From Pseudomonadota bacterium (GTDB lineage: Bacteria > Pseudomonadota > Alphaproteobacteria > Rhodospirillales > Magnetospirillaceae): a stretch of 64,000 nt of DNA. The stretch spans positions 1-64,000 of the forward strand of contig JAJZVW010000003.1 of the NCBI GenBank assembly GCA_021847015.1, read 5' to 3'. The notes under the pieces are model-generated. The model did no database searches. It was not told the origin of the DNA and saw nothing but the letters and a program-made list of their open reading frames with translations. Made by a program: the position numbers and the translations under genes. Shown piece by piece: positions 28,700 to 38,059 of the stretch (the first letter of the stretch is position 1; each line of letters begins with the position of its first letter).

Positions 28700-31600
28700 A
28701 TGACCGCACCCGCCGCCCCCATCGTTGCCGATGCGACCCGTGCCCAGCGTAAGGCTGCCGATCCCGCAGCCAGCGTATGGGTGGCGGCGAGCGCCGGCAC
28801 CGGCAAGACCAAGGTCCTGACCGACCGGGTGCTGGCCCTGCTGCTGGCCGGCACGCCTGCGCACAAGATCCTGTGCCTGACCTTCACCAAGGCGGCGGCG
28901 GCCGAAATGGCCAACCGCATCGCCGCGCGGCTCGCCCGCTGGGCCACGGCGGCCGATGCCGACCTGGCCGACGAGTTGGAGGACCTGCTCGGCCGCACGC
29001 CCGAGGATGTCGTCCTGATCCGTGCGCGCCGGCTCTTCGCCAGCGTGCTGGACGTGCCGGGAGGCATGCGCATCGAGACCATCCACGCCTTCTGCCAGTC
29101 GCTTCTGCGCCGGTTTCCGCTGGAGGCGGGGCTGGCTCCCCACTTCCAGGTGATGGACGAGCGCGATGCCGGCGAGTTGCTGGAGGAAGCCAAGGAAGAG
29201 ATTCTCGCCGCCGCGCGCGAGGGCGCCGATTCCGGCCTCGCCCGCGCGTTGGAGGCCGTGATCGCCAACATTCACGAGACCGCCTTCCCCGAACTGATGG
29301 CCGAACTGTCGCGCGACCGCGGGCGGCTGGAACGGCTGCTGGACCGCCACGGCGGCACGGCGGGCGCGGTGGCGGCCATGCGCCGCCGTCTTGGTCTGGA
29401 GGCGGGTGAGACCGCCTCGGGAATTCTGGAGGCGGCGTGCCGCGACGAAGTTTTCGACGCGGAAGGATGCCGGCGCGCGGTGGACGCCTTGATGGGCGGC
29501 AAGGACACCGACAGGAAGCGCGCCGCCGCCATGGAGGTCTGGCTGGCGGATGCCGGCGTTCGGATGGCCGGATTCGCCGCCTACCGTTCGGCCCTGCTGA
29601 CGGCGGAGGGGGAGGTCCGCGCGAAACTGGCCACCAACGGCGTCCTTGCCGCCTTCCCTTGGGTCGAGGACGTCCTCCGCGCCGAGGCGGAGCGGCTGGT
29701 CCGGGTCGCCGAGCGCATCAAGGCGGCGATTGTGGCCGAGGCGACGGCGGCGCTGCTCGCTCTCGGTCATGCCCTGCTCGCCGCCTATCAGCGGCGCAAG
29801 GAAGCCCGCGCCGTGATGGATTACGACGACCTGATCCTGGCGGTGCGCCGACTTCTGGAGCAGGACGGCGTGGCGGCATGGGTGCTCTACAAGCTGGACG
29901 GCGGCATCGACCATGTGCTGATCGACGAAGCCCAGGATACCAACCCCGATCAGTGGGCGGTGGTGGCGGCGCTGACCGAGGAATTCTTCGCCGGGCGCGG
30001 TTCCCGCGAGATCATCCGCACGGTCTTCGCCGTGGGCGACGCCAAGCAATCCATCTACAGCTTCCAGCGCGCCGACCCGCGCGCCTTCGAGGAGATGCGC
30101 CAGCGTTTCGCCTTGCATGCGGCGGATGCCGGCCTGGCGTGGCGAACGGTCCCGCTCAACGTGTCCTTCCGCTCGGCCCCGACGGTGCTTCAGGCTGTCG
30201 ATGCCGTCTTCGCCGACGGGCGCCCCGGGCGCGACGGCGTCGCCGGGCCGGGCGACGACATCGGCCATGTGGCCAAACGCGAGGGCCAGGCCGGCGAAGT
30301 GTTGGTGTGGCCGCCCGTCGAACCGCGTCCGGCCGACGAGCGCCCGGCATGGAAGCCGCCCGTGGACCGCATTCGCGGGGACTCGCCCCGGACGCGGCTG
30401 GCCGGACTGGTCGCCTCCCGCATCCGCGCCATGGTGGGCGGCGAGAACCTTCCCTCGAAAGGACGCGCGATCCGGGCCGGCGACATCATGGTCCTGGTCC
30501 GCCGCCGCAGCGGGTTCGTCGAGGATCTGGTGCGCGAGTTGAAGCGGCTGGACGTGGCGGTGGCGGGCGCCGACCGTATGGTCCTGACCGAGCAGATGGC
30601 GGTGATGGACCTGATGGCGCTCGGCAACACGCTGCTGCTGCCCGAGGACGACCTCACCCTGGCCACCGTGCTCAAGGGCCCCTTGGTGGGCCTTTCCGAG
30701 GAGCGATTGTTCCATCTGGCCTGGAACCGCGGCGAGGCCGGCCTCTGGGAGACCCTCAAGAAGCGGCTGCTCGACGATCCTGCCTACGAGAACGCCTATG
30801 CGCTGCTGTCGGATTTGATGGCCAAGGCCGACCGCCTTTCGCCCCACGCGCTTTATGCGCACGTGCTGGGGCCGTTGGGAGGACGGAGGCGTCTGCTCGC
30901 ACGGCTGGGGACGGAAGCGGAAGACGCCATCGACGAATTCATGGCCCTCACGCTGGCGTACGAGCGGGGACGCGCGCCCTCTCTGCAAGGATTCCTGCGC
31001 TGGCTGGAAACCGGAGCGGTCGAGATCAAGCGCGACCTCGAACAAGGCGGCCGGGATGCGGTGCGCATCATGACCGTCCACGGAGCCAAAGGGTTGCAGG
31101 CGCCCATCGTCTTCCTCCCCGACACGCTCCAGGTGCCGACCAAGGGCGACCGGCTGCTGTGGCTCGGGACGGGCGATTCGGAAATCCTGCTCTGGCCCCC
31201 CAGGGCGGAGATGAATGATCCCGTATGCCGCCAGGGGCGCGACGAGCAGAAATCGGCGCGCGAGCGGGAAATGCGCCGGCTCCTGTACGTCGCCCTGACC
31301 CGCGCCGAGGACCGGCTGATCGTCTGCGGCTGGCAAACCCGCAGGGCGCCGCCGGATGGCTGCTGGTACAATCTGGTGCGCCAAGCGCTGGCGCCTCTGG
31401 CCGAAGAAATCGAGGACCCCGTTCTTGCCGCCGCCGGCGAGACCGCGACGGCCGGCGTGCTGCGATTGGCCCAGCGGCAAACCGCCGAGCCGGACGGGAC
31501 GGCCGAGGGTGGCATCGGGACTCTGAAACCGCCGCCCCCCTTGCCGGAATGGGCGCTTCGCCGCCCGCCCCCCGAGCCCATGCCGCCGCGGCCGTTGGCA

Positions 31601-32176
31601 CCGTCCCGCCCCGATGGCGACGAGCCGCCGGCGCGCTCTCCGCTGGCTGGCGGCGAGGGCGAGGGGCGGTTCCTGCGCGGCCGGCTGATCCACCGCCTGC
31701 TCCAGACTCTGCCCGACCTTCCCAGGGAATCCCGGGCCCGCGCCGCGACCCGGTTTCTGGCCGGCGCTGCACCGGGGCTGGACGCCGCGCAGCGATTGAC
31801 CATGGCGACCGAGGTGGACGCGATCCTGGAAGCCCCCCGGTTCGCCCGTTTGTTCAGCCCTGGCAGCCGTGCCGAAGTGCCGGTCGTCGGCCGCGTCGGC
31901 GACCGCGCCATCGCCGGGGTCGTGGACCGCCTCGCGGTGACCGACCGGGAGGTGCTGGTGGTGGATTACAAGACCGACCGGCGGCCCCCGGCATCCGGGG
32001 ATCCCATTCCCAGCCTCTACATCCGTCAGATGGCGGCCTACCGCTTGGCCCTGGCCTGCGTCTACCCCGGCCGCGGAATCCGCTGCGCGCTGGTGTGGAC
32101 GGACGGGCCGGCGCTCACCGAAATCCCGCCGGCCGCCATGGATGACGCCCTTGCCGAGATGATCGGGGCGAGCTGA
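28700..32176 (+). CDS. addA: Double-strand break repair helicase/nuclease AddA
   Basis: This 1158-residue UvrD-family helicase has Walker A ASAGTGKTKVLTDRV near residue 30, LCLTFTKAAAAEMANRI, and Walker B HVLIDEAQDTNPDQW. Motif III is AVGDAKQSIYSFQRADP, a late motif is RIMTVHGAKGLQAPIVFL, and LLYVALTRAEDRLIV follows. The C-terminal RecB-type nuclease motif VVDYKTDRRPP lies near residue 1088. The ATG at 28700 (MTAPAAPIVADATRAQ) is chosen. Both AddA and AddB nuclease motifs look intact, as expected for a two-nuclease AddAB. Confidence 0.95.
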   Translation: MTAPAAPIVADATRAQRKAADPAASVWVAASAGTGKTKVLTDRVLALLLAGTPAHKILCLTFTKAAAAEMANRIAARLARWATAADADLADELEDLLGRTPEDVVLIRARRLFASVLDVPGGMRIETIHAFCQSLLRRFPLEAGLAPHFQVMDERDAGELLEEAKEEILAAAREGADSGLARALEAVIANIHETAFPELMAELSRDRGRLERLLDRHGGTAGAVAAMRRRLGLEAGETASGILEAACRDEVFDAEGCRRAVDALMGGKDTDRKRAAAMEVWLADAGVRMAGFAAYRSALLTAEGEVRAKLATNGVLAAFPWVEDVLRAEAERLVRVAERIKAAIVAEATAALLALGHALLAAYQRRKEARAVMDYDDLILAVRRLLEQDGVAAWVLYKLDGGIDHVLIDEAQDTNPDQWAVVAALTEEFFAGRGSREIIRTVFAVGDAKQSIYSFQRADPRAFEEMRQRFALHAADAGLAWRTVPLNVSFRSAPTVLQAVDAVFADGRPGRDGVAGPGDDIGHVAKREGQAGEVLVWPPVEPRPADERPAWKPPVDRIRGDSPRTRLAGLVASRIRAMVGGENLPSKGRAIRAGDIMVLVRRRSGFVEDLVRELKRLDVAVAGADRMVLTEQMAVMDLMALGNTLLLPEDDLTLATVLKGPLVGLSEERLFHLAWNRGEAGLWETLKKRLLDDPAYENAYALLSDLMAKADRLSPHALYAHVLGPLGGRRRLLARLGTEAEDAIDEFMALTLAYERGRAPSLQGFLRWLETGAVEIKRDLEQGGRDAVRIMTVHGAKGLQAPIVFLPDTLQVPTKGDRLLWLGTGDSEILLWPPRAEMNDPVCRQGRDEQKSAREREMRRLLYVALTRAEDRLIVCGWQTRRAPPDGCWYNLVRQALAPLAEEIEDPVLAAAGETATAGVLRLAQRQTAEPDGTAEGGIGTLKPPPPLPEWALRRPPPEPMPPRPLAPSRPDGDEPPARSPLAGGEGEGRFLRGRLIHRLLQTLPDLPRESRARAATRFLAGAAPGLDAAQRLTMATEVDAILEAPRFARLFSPGSRAEVPVVGRVGDRAIAGVVDRLAVTDREVLVVDYKTDRRPPASGDPIPSLYIRQMAAYRLALACVYPGRGIRCALVWTDGPALTEIPPAAMDDALAEMIGAS

Positions 32177-32193
32177 GCAGTTCCTTCCCCATC

Positions 32194-32214
32194 CCCCGGC
32201 AAAAAGTGCCGAGC
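32194..32214. promoter_or_regulatory. Palindromic operator/enhancer candidate (FlbD ftr-like) upstream of fliK
   Basis: This 21 bp site reads CCCCGGCAAAA-N2-TGCCGAG and matches a second site upstream of fliF (34437-34457) at nearly every position. It lies ~70 bp upstream of the sigma-54 -24 element of fliK, a normal distance for an enhancer bound by a sigma-54 activator. FlbD, encoded at 38414, is the obvious candidate. Confidence 0.55.
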
Positions 32215-32282
32215 GGCCGGCAAGCCGCCAATGCCGAGGCCGCTACCGCCCCGGATTCCCTGCCCTTTTCCCGTCCACGGCG

Positions 32283-32299
32283 CTGGCACGGCGCTTGCT
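32283..32299 (+). promoter_or_regulatory. Sigma-54 promoter of fliK
   Basis: The sequence CTGGCACGGCGCTTGCT fits the -24/-12 consensus (TGGCACG-N4-TTGC) without a mismatch, with GG and GC separated by ten bases. It starts 58 bp before the fliK ATG. Control by sigma-54 and the FlbD-type activator encoded downstream is inferred. Confidence 0.85.
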
Positions 32300-32340
32300 G
32301 AACCCTGTGGGCCAGAGATTTCGACGCGGGAAAGCGCACG

Positions 32341-34089
32341 ATGACCGTCTCCACGATCAAGAGCCTCGACAAAGCGGGTACGGCCTCCGCCGTTTCCGGC
32401 GCGCAATCGCAGACGGCCTCGACCGACACCGGCTTCGCCCTGGCCTTGCAGGATTCCCTGCGGATCGCGGCCTCGACGATGCTGCCATCGCTCGCAAACG
32501 GTTTGCAGAGCGGGCTGCAAGCGGCGCTCTCCTCGCCGACGCCCGCGCGGAGCAGCCATTCCCAGGCGAGCGACACATCCTCGTGGAAAGCCAATCCGGA
32601 CACCGGTTCGGGGGCTGCGGCATCGCAGCAGCAGCCTTGGGACCAGAGCGCCGATACCTTGCTGACGGCGACGACGGCCCCCTTCATTCCAAACCGTCCC
32701 GTCGTCGCGAAATCCCAGGACTCGACTGTGCCGGGTCGCAAGAACGGCGACGATCGCCACACGGACGGCGGCACCGCGGCAGCGCAGCAGACCCAGCCGC
32801 CGCAGCCGCAGCCGCAGCCGCAATCCCAGCCGCAACAACAAATTCAGCAGCCGGCGTCGGTTGCGGCCACGCAACCCCAGACGGCGGCCGCCGCAGCCGC
32901 GATAGCCGCCGCCACCGGCCAGCAGAATGGTTCCGCATGGCTGGCGAAAAACCAGGGCGGCGCCCAGCCGGGGCAAGCCCCCGTGCCGGCTTCGGCTCAA
33001 ACCCAGCCGCCATCCGGCAATCCGCAGCAAGCCCCTGTCGCCACGCAGGCTCAGGCCGCCACGCTGCCGCAGGCCCAGGGGCAGACCCAGCCGCAATCGG
33101 CGCCCGCCACGGCGGCCGACCAGCAGGCGAATTCCTTGGCGCGCACGTTGGCTGGCACCGGCGCAGCCCTCAAGGTCGAGGTGAAAACCGCGCCGGCCAG
33201 CCAACAGCAACCCGCCTCCCAGGATGCGGGAGCGGCAACGCCTGGAACGGCGGTTGCCCAACAGCCGGCACAGACCGTGCCGGTTGCCCCTTCATCGGCC
33301 ATTACCCAGGGTGACGGCCAGGGCCAGGGCCAGGGTGGCCAGGACCCGACAGGCGGCAACAACGCCAACCAGACCAACGACCAGGCCGCGCAACAGATGG
33401 CTGCCGCCGGCCAGGCCGCGGCCACCAGTGCGCCTGGCAAGGTCGGCGGGGATGCGCCTTCGTTCGAAGCCCAGGTGGCCGCTCAAATCGGCGGGGCCAA
33501 AGGCACGGGCGCGACCCAGCAAACCCAGGGGGCTCCGCAGGCCCAGCCGCTCGCCGGGCTGGGCGGCCCCGCGGGCGTCCAGGCGGCACAGAAGGCCGCG
33601 CCCACCCAGGCGGCGCAAGCCGCCACCCCGCCCAAGGCCCTGCCGCAGAATACGGTGATGGATCAGGTGTCGGTCGAGATCGGCAAGCATGCCGCGGACG
33701 GCACCGACCTGATCAAGGTGCAGTTGAAGCCCGCCGAACTGGGCCGCATCGAAATCAAACTCGAGGTCGGGCACGACGGCCAAGTGGCCGCGACGGTCAC
33801 CGCCGACAACAAGGACACCTTGTCCTTGCTGCAAAAGGACGCCTCGGGGTTGACCAAGGCGTTGGCCGACGCAGGCCTCAAGGCCGACACCGGCTCGTTG
33901 AGTTTCAACCTACGCGGCGAACAGCAGCAACAGCAGCAGGCCAGCGGAAACGATGGCGGACAGGGCCGGACGTCCGGCCGTCAGCGGGGCTTGGGCGGGC
34001 TGAATGCCGTTGGCGACGTCGGCATGGCCGCGGCGGTGGCACAGAACCGGCCATCGTCCGGGCGTTCGGGCGTCGACATCAGCGTTTGA
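32341..34089 (+). CDS. fliK: Flagellar hook-length control protein FliK
   Basis: This 582-residue protein has a long low-complexity Gln/Ala/Pro N-terminal region (ruler part) with PQPQPQPQSQ-type tracts. The C-terminal Flg_hook domain covers about residues 440-545 (VSVEIGKHAADG, DLIKVQLKPAELGRIEIKLEV, GQVAATVTADNKDTL). FliK is exported during hook assembly and switches the export gate to filament substrates. A CAG/CAA-rich stretch encodes EQQQQQQ near the end. Expression starts from the sigma-54 promoter just upstream. Confidence 0.93.
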   Translation: MTVSTIKSLDKAGTASAVSGAQSQTASTDTGFALALQDSLRIAASTMLPSLANGLQSGLQAALSSPTPARSSHSQASDTSSWKANPDTGSGAAASQQQPWDQSADTLLTATTAPFIPNRPVVAKSQDSTVPGRKNGDDRHTDGGTAAAQQTQPPQPQPQPQSQPQQQIQQPASVAATQPQTAAAAAAIAAATGQQNGSAWLAKNQGGAQPGQAPVPASAQTQPPSGNPQQAPVATQAQAATLPQAQGQTQPQSAPATAADQQANSLARTLAGTGAALKVEVKTAPASQQQPASQDAGAATPGTAVAQQPAQTVPVAPSSAITQGDGQGQGQGGQDPTGGNNANQTNDQAAQQMAAAGQAAATSAPGKVGGDAPSFEAQVAAQIGGAKGTGATQQTQGAPQAQPLAGLGGPAGVQAAQKAAPTQAAQAATPPKALPQNTVMDQVSVEIGKHAADGTDLIKVQLKPAELGRIEIKLEVGHDGQVAATVTADNKDTLSLLQKDASGLTKALADAGLKADTGSLSFNLRGEQQQQQQASGNDGGQGRTSGRQRGLGGLNAVGDVGMAAAVAQNRPSSGRSGVDISV

Positions 34090-34118
34090 GCGGGAAGGCC
34101 GAGGAGTAGGAGATCGCC

Positions 34119-34358
34119 ATGAGCGTATACGGCGCTTTGTTGAACGGCATCACGGCATTCTCGGGCGAATCGCTCGTGATCGATGACGGGCGGAACAGTC
34201 CGGCACGCATATTCCCCCCCGTCGGCCGAACCGAAGCGCCGGATATCGGCCGCGAGATCATCACCCTGGTCGCCCTGCAATCGGCCCATTCCGCCGCCGC
34301 CAGTGTCGCCGCCACGGCCGATGCCATGATCCGGACCCTCCTGCGTCCCCTGGCCTGA
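34119..34358 (+). CDS. Small protein resembling the C-terminal helix of rod/hook proteins
   Basis: This 79-residue protein lies 29 bp after fliK. Residues ~42-79 (DIGREIITLVALQSAHSAAAS... TADAMIRTLL) follow the pattern of the conserved C-terminal helix of flagellar rod and hook proteins (FlgC, FlgG, FlgE: D..E...L...Q.a..A...i.TAd.ml..ll). The N-terminal matching helix and the core domains are absent. It might be an accessory rod or export-related protein. The resemblance is by eye only. Confidence 0.6.
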   Translation: MSVYGALLNGITAFSGESLVIDDGRNSPARIFPPVGRTEAPDIGREIITLVALQSAHSAAASVAATADAMIRTLLRPLA

Positions 34359-34436
34359 AGCGCTTTCCCGCGCCCCCGCCCGCCGCCACTGCTTTCGGCC
34401 AGCCCCCTGCTTTTTCCTCCCCCAGGCGTTCGGGTC

Positions 34437-34457
34437 ACCCGGCAAAAGTTGCCGGGT
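34437..34457. promoter_or_regulatory. Palindromic operator candidate (FlbD ftr-like) upstream of fliF
   Basis: This is a perfect inverted repeat with 9 bp arms, ACCCGGCAA-N3-TTGCCGGGT. A TATAAA lies 12 bp downstream (34469-34474), so the site would cover the -35 area of a fliF promoter. In Caulobacter FlbD binds near fliF as a repressor, which this placement resembles. No sigma-54 promoter is visible here. Confidence 0.55.
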
Positions 34458-34555
34458 CGTTAACCTCGTATAAATCGAGCGGCGAATAGCCTGCATCTTC
34501 GGAGACCTCGCCTCTGCGGCGGGTCGGCATTCCGGACGCATGGGGTGGGACCGCC

Positions 34556-36220
34556 GTGAACGCTTTCCTTCAAATGCTGAAGGGCCTTGGGCCCATGCGG
34601 CTGGCGGCGATCGCCGGGGTGGGCGTGTCCATACTCGGCTTCTTCATTTATCTGATGAGCCGCGTTGCCGCGCCGCAGATGGAATTGCTTTACGGCGACC
34701 TTGACCTTGGCGATTCGAAAGCCATCGTAGAGAAACTGCAGGCGGACAAGGTCCCTTACGAAGTCCGCAAGGACGGCACCGAAATCTGGGTGCCGAAAGA
34801 CAAGAAAAATGAAATGCGCGTCGCGTTGGCCGAGGTGGCCGTCCCATCGACCGGACGGATCGCCGGCTACGAGCTGTTCGACAAGCAGGACGCGCTGATC
34901 ACCACCAGCTTCCAGCAGAACATCAACTACGTGCGGGCGCTCGAAGGGGAACTGGCGCGAACCATCCGTTCGATCGACAAGGTCCGGAACGCGCGCGTTC
35001 ACCTGGTGTTGCCCCAGCGTGAAGCCTTCTCCCACGACACGACCGAGGCTTCGGCGTCAGTGGTCATCAAGATGCAGGGCAACCAGCGCCTGCAACACGG
35101 CCAAGTGATGGCGATCCAGAACCTGATCGCCGCCGCGGTGCCGAAGCTGAAGCCCAGCCGCATCTCGATCATCGACGACAAGGGCACCCTGCTGGCGAGG
35201 GGGTTCGAGAACGACCAGGAGGCGATGGCCCAAACGGCGGAGGATCTCCGGCTCAACACCGAGAGCCGGCTGGCCCGGACCATCGAGGACATGCTCGAAC
35301 GCACGCTGGGACCGGGGCGAGTCCGCGCCGAGGTGTCCGTCGAGATGGACATGTCGCGCGCCGTGACCACAGAAGAGACCTACGACCCGGACAGCAAAGT
35401 GGTGCGCAGCGAGGTCACGGTGAACGAGGGCGAAAGCAACTCGGACGGCGAACCTCCGCCGGTGTCGGTGACCCAGAACCTGCCCGACCCCAACGGAGCG
35501 GCCGGCAGCAACAGCCGCTCGTCGTCCAAGTCGAGCAAGAACCAAGACACGGTCAATTACGAAATCTCGAAAAAGACGAAAAACACCGTGCGCGAGATGG
35601 GCGAAATCAAGAAGATTTCGGCCGCCGTGCTGGTGGACGGCACCTACGAGACGGGTGCCGACGGCAAGAAGGTCTACCGCGACCGCACCGCCAAGGAAAA
35701 GGACGAGATCGCCGCCCTCGTGCGCTCGGCGATCGGCTACGACAAAGACCGCGGCGATCAGGTCACCGTCGCATCCATGCAGTTCGCCGGCGGCGAAGAC
35801 CAGTACCAGACGGATGAAACCGGCGAATTCATCTTCGGCATGCGCCGCGACTTCGTCGAAAAGCTGGCGTCCAATCTCGGCCTGTCGGTAGTGGCGATCC
35901 TGTTCCTGCTGCTGGTGCTGCGCCCGCTCATCAGCCGGGCCATCGAGAGCATGCAGGCCGGTCCGATGGGCCCCGACGGGCGCCGCCTGCTTACGGCCGA
36001 AGGCGGCATGGTGCCCCAACTCGCCGGCCCCGGCGCTCCGCCGCTGCCCGCCCCTGCGCTGGGAGGCGAGGAAGAGGTGATCGCCGACGAGCTGATCGAC
36101 ATCGACAAGGTGGAGGGCCGCGTCAAAGCCTCCTCGATCCGCAAGATCGGTGAAATCGTCGACAAACACCCGGAAGAAGCCCTGTCGATCCTGCGCACTT
36201 GGCTCTACCAGGAAAGCTGA
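34556..36220 (+). CDS. fliF: Flagellar MS-ring protein FliF
   Basis: This 554-residue FliF has an N-terminal membrane helix (MRLAAIAGVGVSILGFFIYLM), then ring-building domains (GRIAGYELFDKQDALITTSFQQ in two parts, the YscJ/FliF region) and the FliF C domain. A second membrane helix (LSVVAILFLLLVLRPLI) follows, and a cytoplasmic end (ALSILRTWL) binds FliG. It starts with GTG preceded by GGGGTGGGA. It leads the fliFGH-fliN-flbD-flhAFG series. Confidence 0.96.
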   Translation: MNAFLQMLKGLGPMRLAAIAGVGVSILGFFIYLMSRVAAPQMELLYGDLDLGDSKAIVEKLQADKVPYEVRKDGTEIWVPKDKKNEMRVALAEVAVPSTGRIAGYELFDKQDALITTSFQQNINYVRALEGELARTIRSIDKVRNARVHLVLPQREAFSHDTTEASASVVIKMQGNQRLQHGQVMAIQNLIAAAVPKLKPSRISIIDDKGTLLARGFENDQEAMAQTAEDLRLNTESRLARTIEDMLERTLGPGRVRAEVSVEMDMSRAVTTEETYDPDSKVVRSEVTVNEGESNSDGEPPPVSVTQNLPDPNGAAGSNSRSSSKSSKNQDTVNYEISKKTKNTVREMGEIKKISAAVLVDGTYETGADGKKVYRDRTAKEKDEIAALVRSAIGYDKDRGDQVTVASMQFAGGEDQYQTDETGEFIFGMRRDFVEKLASNLGLSVVAILFLLLVLRPLISRAIESMQAGPMGPDGRRLLTAEGGMVPQLAGPGAPPLPAPALGGEEEVIADELIDIDKVEGRVKASSIRKIGEIVDKHPEEALSILRTWLYQES

Positions 36221-36237
36221 GCACGAAGGTATAACCC

Positions 36238-37257
36238 ATGGCCCGCGTCAAAGAGGATTACCGCTCGCTCACCGGCCCGCAAAAGGCGGCGATTCTCATG
36301 CTGTCGCTAGGCGAAGAGCATTCCTCCAGGCTGTTCTCCATGATGGACGACGAGGAGATCAAGGAGCTGTCGCAGATCATGGCCAATCTGGGCACGATCT
36401 CGTCCAACCTGGTCGAGCGCCTGTTCGTCGAGTTCGCGGACCAGATTTCCTCCACCGGCTCGCTGGTGGGCTCCTACGAGAGCACGGAACGGCTCCTGAT
36501 GAAGTCGCTGCCCAAAGATCGGGTCAGCACCATCATGGAGGAAATCCGCGGTCCCGCCGGCCGGACGATGTGGGACAAGCTGGGCAACGTCAACGAGCAG
36601 GTCCTGGCCAACTATCTGAAGAACGAATACCCGCAGACGGTCGCCGTGGTGCTGGCCAAGATCAAACCCGACCATGCCGCCCGCGTGCTGTCGCTGCTGC
36701 CCGAGAACTTCGCCATGGAGGTCATCATGCGCATGCTCCGCATGGAGGCCGTCCAGAAGGAAGTGCTGGATGGCGTCGAGAAGACCCTGCGAACCGAGTT
36801 CATGTCCAACCTGGCCCGCACCCAGCGCCGCGACGCTCACGAAATGATGGCCGACATCTTCAACAACCTGGACCGCAACGCCGAAAACCGGTTCATGTCG
36901 GCCCTGGAGGAACGCAACCGCGAATCGGCCGAGCGCATCAAGCAGCTCATGTTCACCTTCGAGGACCTTGTCCGCCTCGACGCGGCGGGCATCCAGACGC
37001 TGCTGCGGAACGTCGAAAAGGACAAACTGGGGATGGCCCTCAAGGGCGGCTCGGATGCCGTCAAGGAACTGTTCTTCAAGAACATGTCGGAACGCGCCGG
37101 CAAGATGCTGCGCGAAGACATGGAGGCCATGGGCCCGATCCGCCTGCGCGACGTCGATCAGGCCCAAGCGCTGATCGTCGCCATGGCCAAGGAGCTGGCG
37201 GCCTCGGGCCAGCTGGTCATTTCGGAAGGCCGCGAAGAAGACGAGCTGGTCTACTAG
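36238..37257 (+). CDS. fliG: Flagellar motor switch protein FliG
   Basis: This 339-residue FliG opens with the N-terminal domain [20 protein letters not shown] that binds FliF. The armadillo-like middle contains [22 protein letters not shown], and the C-terminal torque helix reads [24 protein letters not shown]. The charged rotor residues that face MotA lie in this last block. It is separated from fliF by 17 bp. Confidence 0.96.
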   Translation: MARVKEDYRSLTGPQKAAILMLSLGEEHSSRLFSMMDDEEIKELSQIMANLGTISSNLVERLFVEFADQISSTGSLVGSYESTERLLMKSLPKDRVSTIMEEIRGPAGRTMWDKLGNVNEQVLANYLKNEYPQTVAVVLAKIKPDHAARVLSLLPENFAMEVIMRMLRMEAVQKEVLDGVEKTLRTEFMSNLARTQRRDAHEMMADIFNNLDRNAENRFMSALEERNRESAERIKQLMFTFEDLVRLDAAGIQTLLRNVEKDKLGMALKGGSDAVKELFFKNMSERAGKMLREDMEAMGPIRLRDVDQAQALIVAMAKELAASGQLVISEGREEDELVY

Positions 37258-37260
37258 CCC

Positions 37261-37989
37261 ATGGCCAATCTGCGCAAATTCACCTTCGACCTGGATTTTT
37301 CGTCGCAGCCTTCGCACCGGAAGGAGAGCGGGGCGGCGGCCGAGCCTCAACCCGCGGAGCCGCCGCCGCCGCCGCCGACGACGTTCAGCGAGGACGAACT
37401 CAACCTCGCCCGCGAAAGCGCCTTCGAGGAAGGACGGGCGCGAGGGTCCATGGAAGCGGCCGCTTCGGCCGACGGTCAGGTCGCCAAGGCGCTGACGGCA
37501 ATGGCCGCGCAGATGGACGATCTGGCGCGGCGCCAGGCCGAAGCCAACGACCGGGCCGCGCGCGAGGCCGTCCGTGTCGTCTTCGCCGCGACCAGGAAGA
37601 TGTTCCCCGCCGCCTGCGAGGCCCATGCCTTCGACGAGATCATCCGGATGGCGGAGGACATGGTCGGCCACGTGCTGGACGAGCCGCGCATCATCGTGCG
37701 GGTAGCGGAAGACTTGGCCGAAGCGGTACGTTCCCGGCTGGAAAGCCTGGGCGCGGCCCACGGATTCGAAGGCCGGATTCTCGTCCAGCCGACCCCCGGC
37801 ATGCCGATGGGCGACTGCCGGATCGAGTGGGCCGATGGCGGCGCCGAACGCGACCAGGCCCGGTTGCAGGCCGAGATCGACGCGCTCGTCGAGCGGGCCC
37901 TGGCCCAACCGGAACCACGCCCGGCCAACGAGGCGAGGGACGACGAACAAAGTCTGGCGGACAAGGAATTGGCCGACGCGGGGGTTTGA
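37261..37989 (+). CDS. fliH: Flagellar assembly protein FliH
   Basis: This 242-residue protein starts 3 bp after fliG. A disordered, proline-rich N-terminal part (PPPPPP run near 37) leads into a long helix (ELNLARESAFEEGRARG). The C-terminal FliH/HrpE domain ends CRIEWADGGAERD, the family's characteristic C-terminal block. FliH regulates the export ATPase FliI. FliI itself is not in this window. Confidence 0.9.
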   Translation: MANLRKFTFDLDFSSQPSHRKESGAAAEPQPAEPPPPPPTTFSEDELNLARESAFEEGRARGSMEAAASADGQVAKALTAMAAQMDDLARRQAEANDRAAREAVRVVFAATRKMFPAACEAHAFDEIIRMAEDMVGHVLDEPRIIVRVAEDLAEAVRSRLESLGAAHGFEGRILVQPTPGMPMGDCRIEWADGGAERDQARLQAEIDALVERALAQPEPRPANEARDDEQSLADKELADAGV

Positions 37990-38059
37990 TCCCCGCAGGC
38001 GAACCGAGTGATCGAGCGCGGCGTACCGTCCGTGAACGGCGACCCGCCAGGAGGAAGCG

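Noticed and set aside
25687-29271. Leftward open frame of ~1194 codons opposite addB/addA
   Set aside because: Antisense shadow of two unmistakable genes in GC-rich DNA; composition is Arg/Ala/Gly/Pro-rich and no motif is present.
28451-31693. Leftward open frame of ~1080 codons opposite addA
   Set aside because: Antisense shadow; translation lacks any domain, while addA on the other strand has all helicase motifs.
34459-34475. TTAA-N7-TAAA near fliF as a possible CtrA box
   Set aside because: The second half does not match TTAAC, so it cannot be called from sequence alone.
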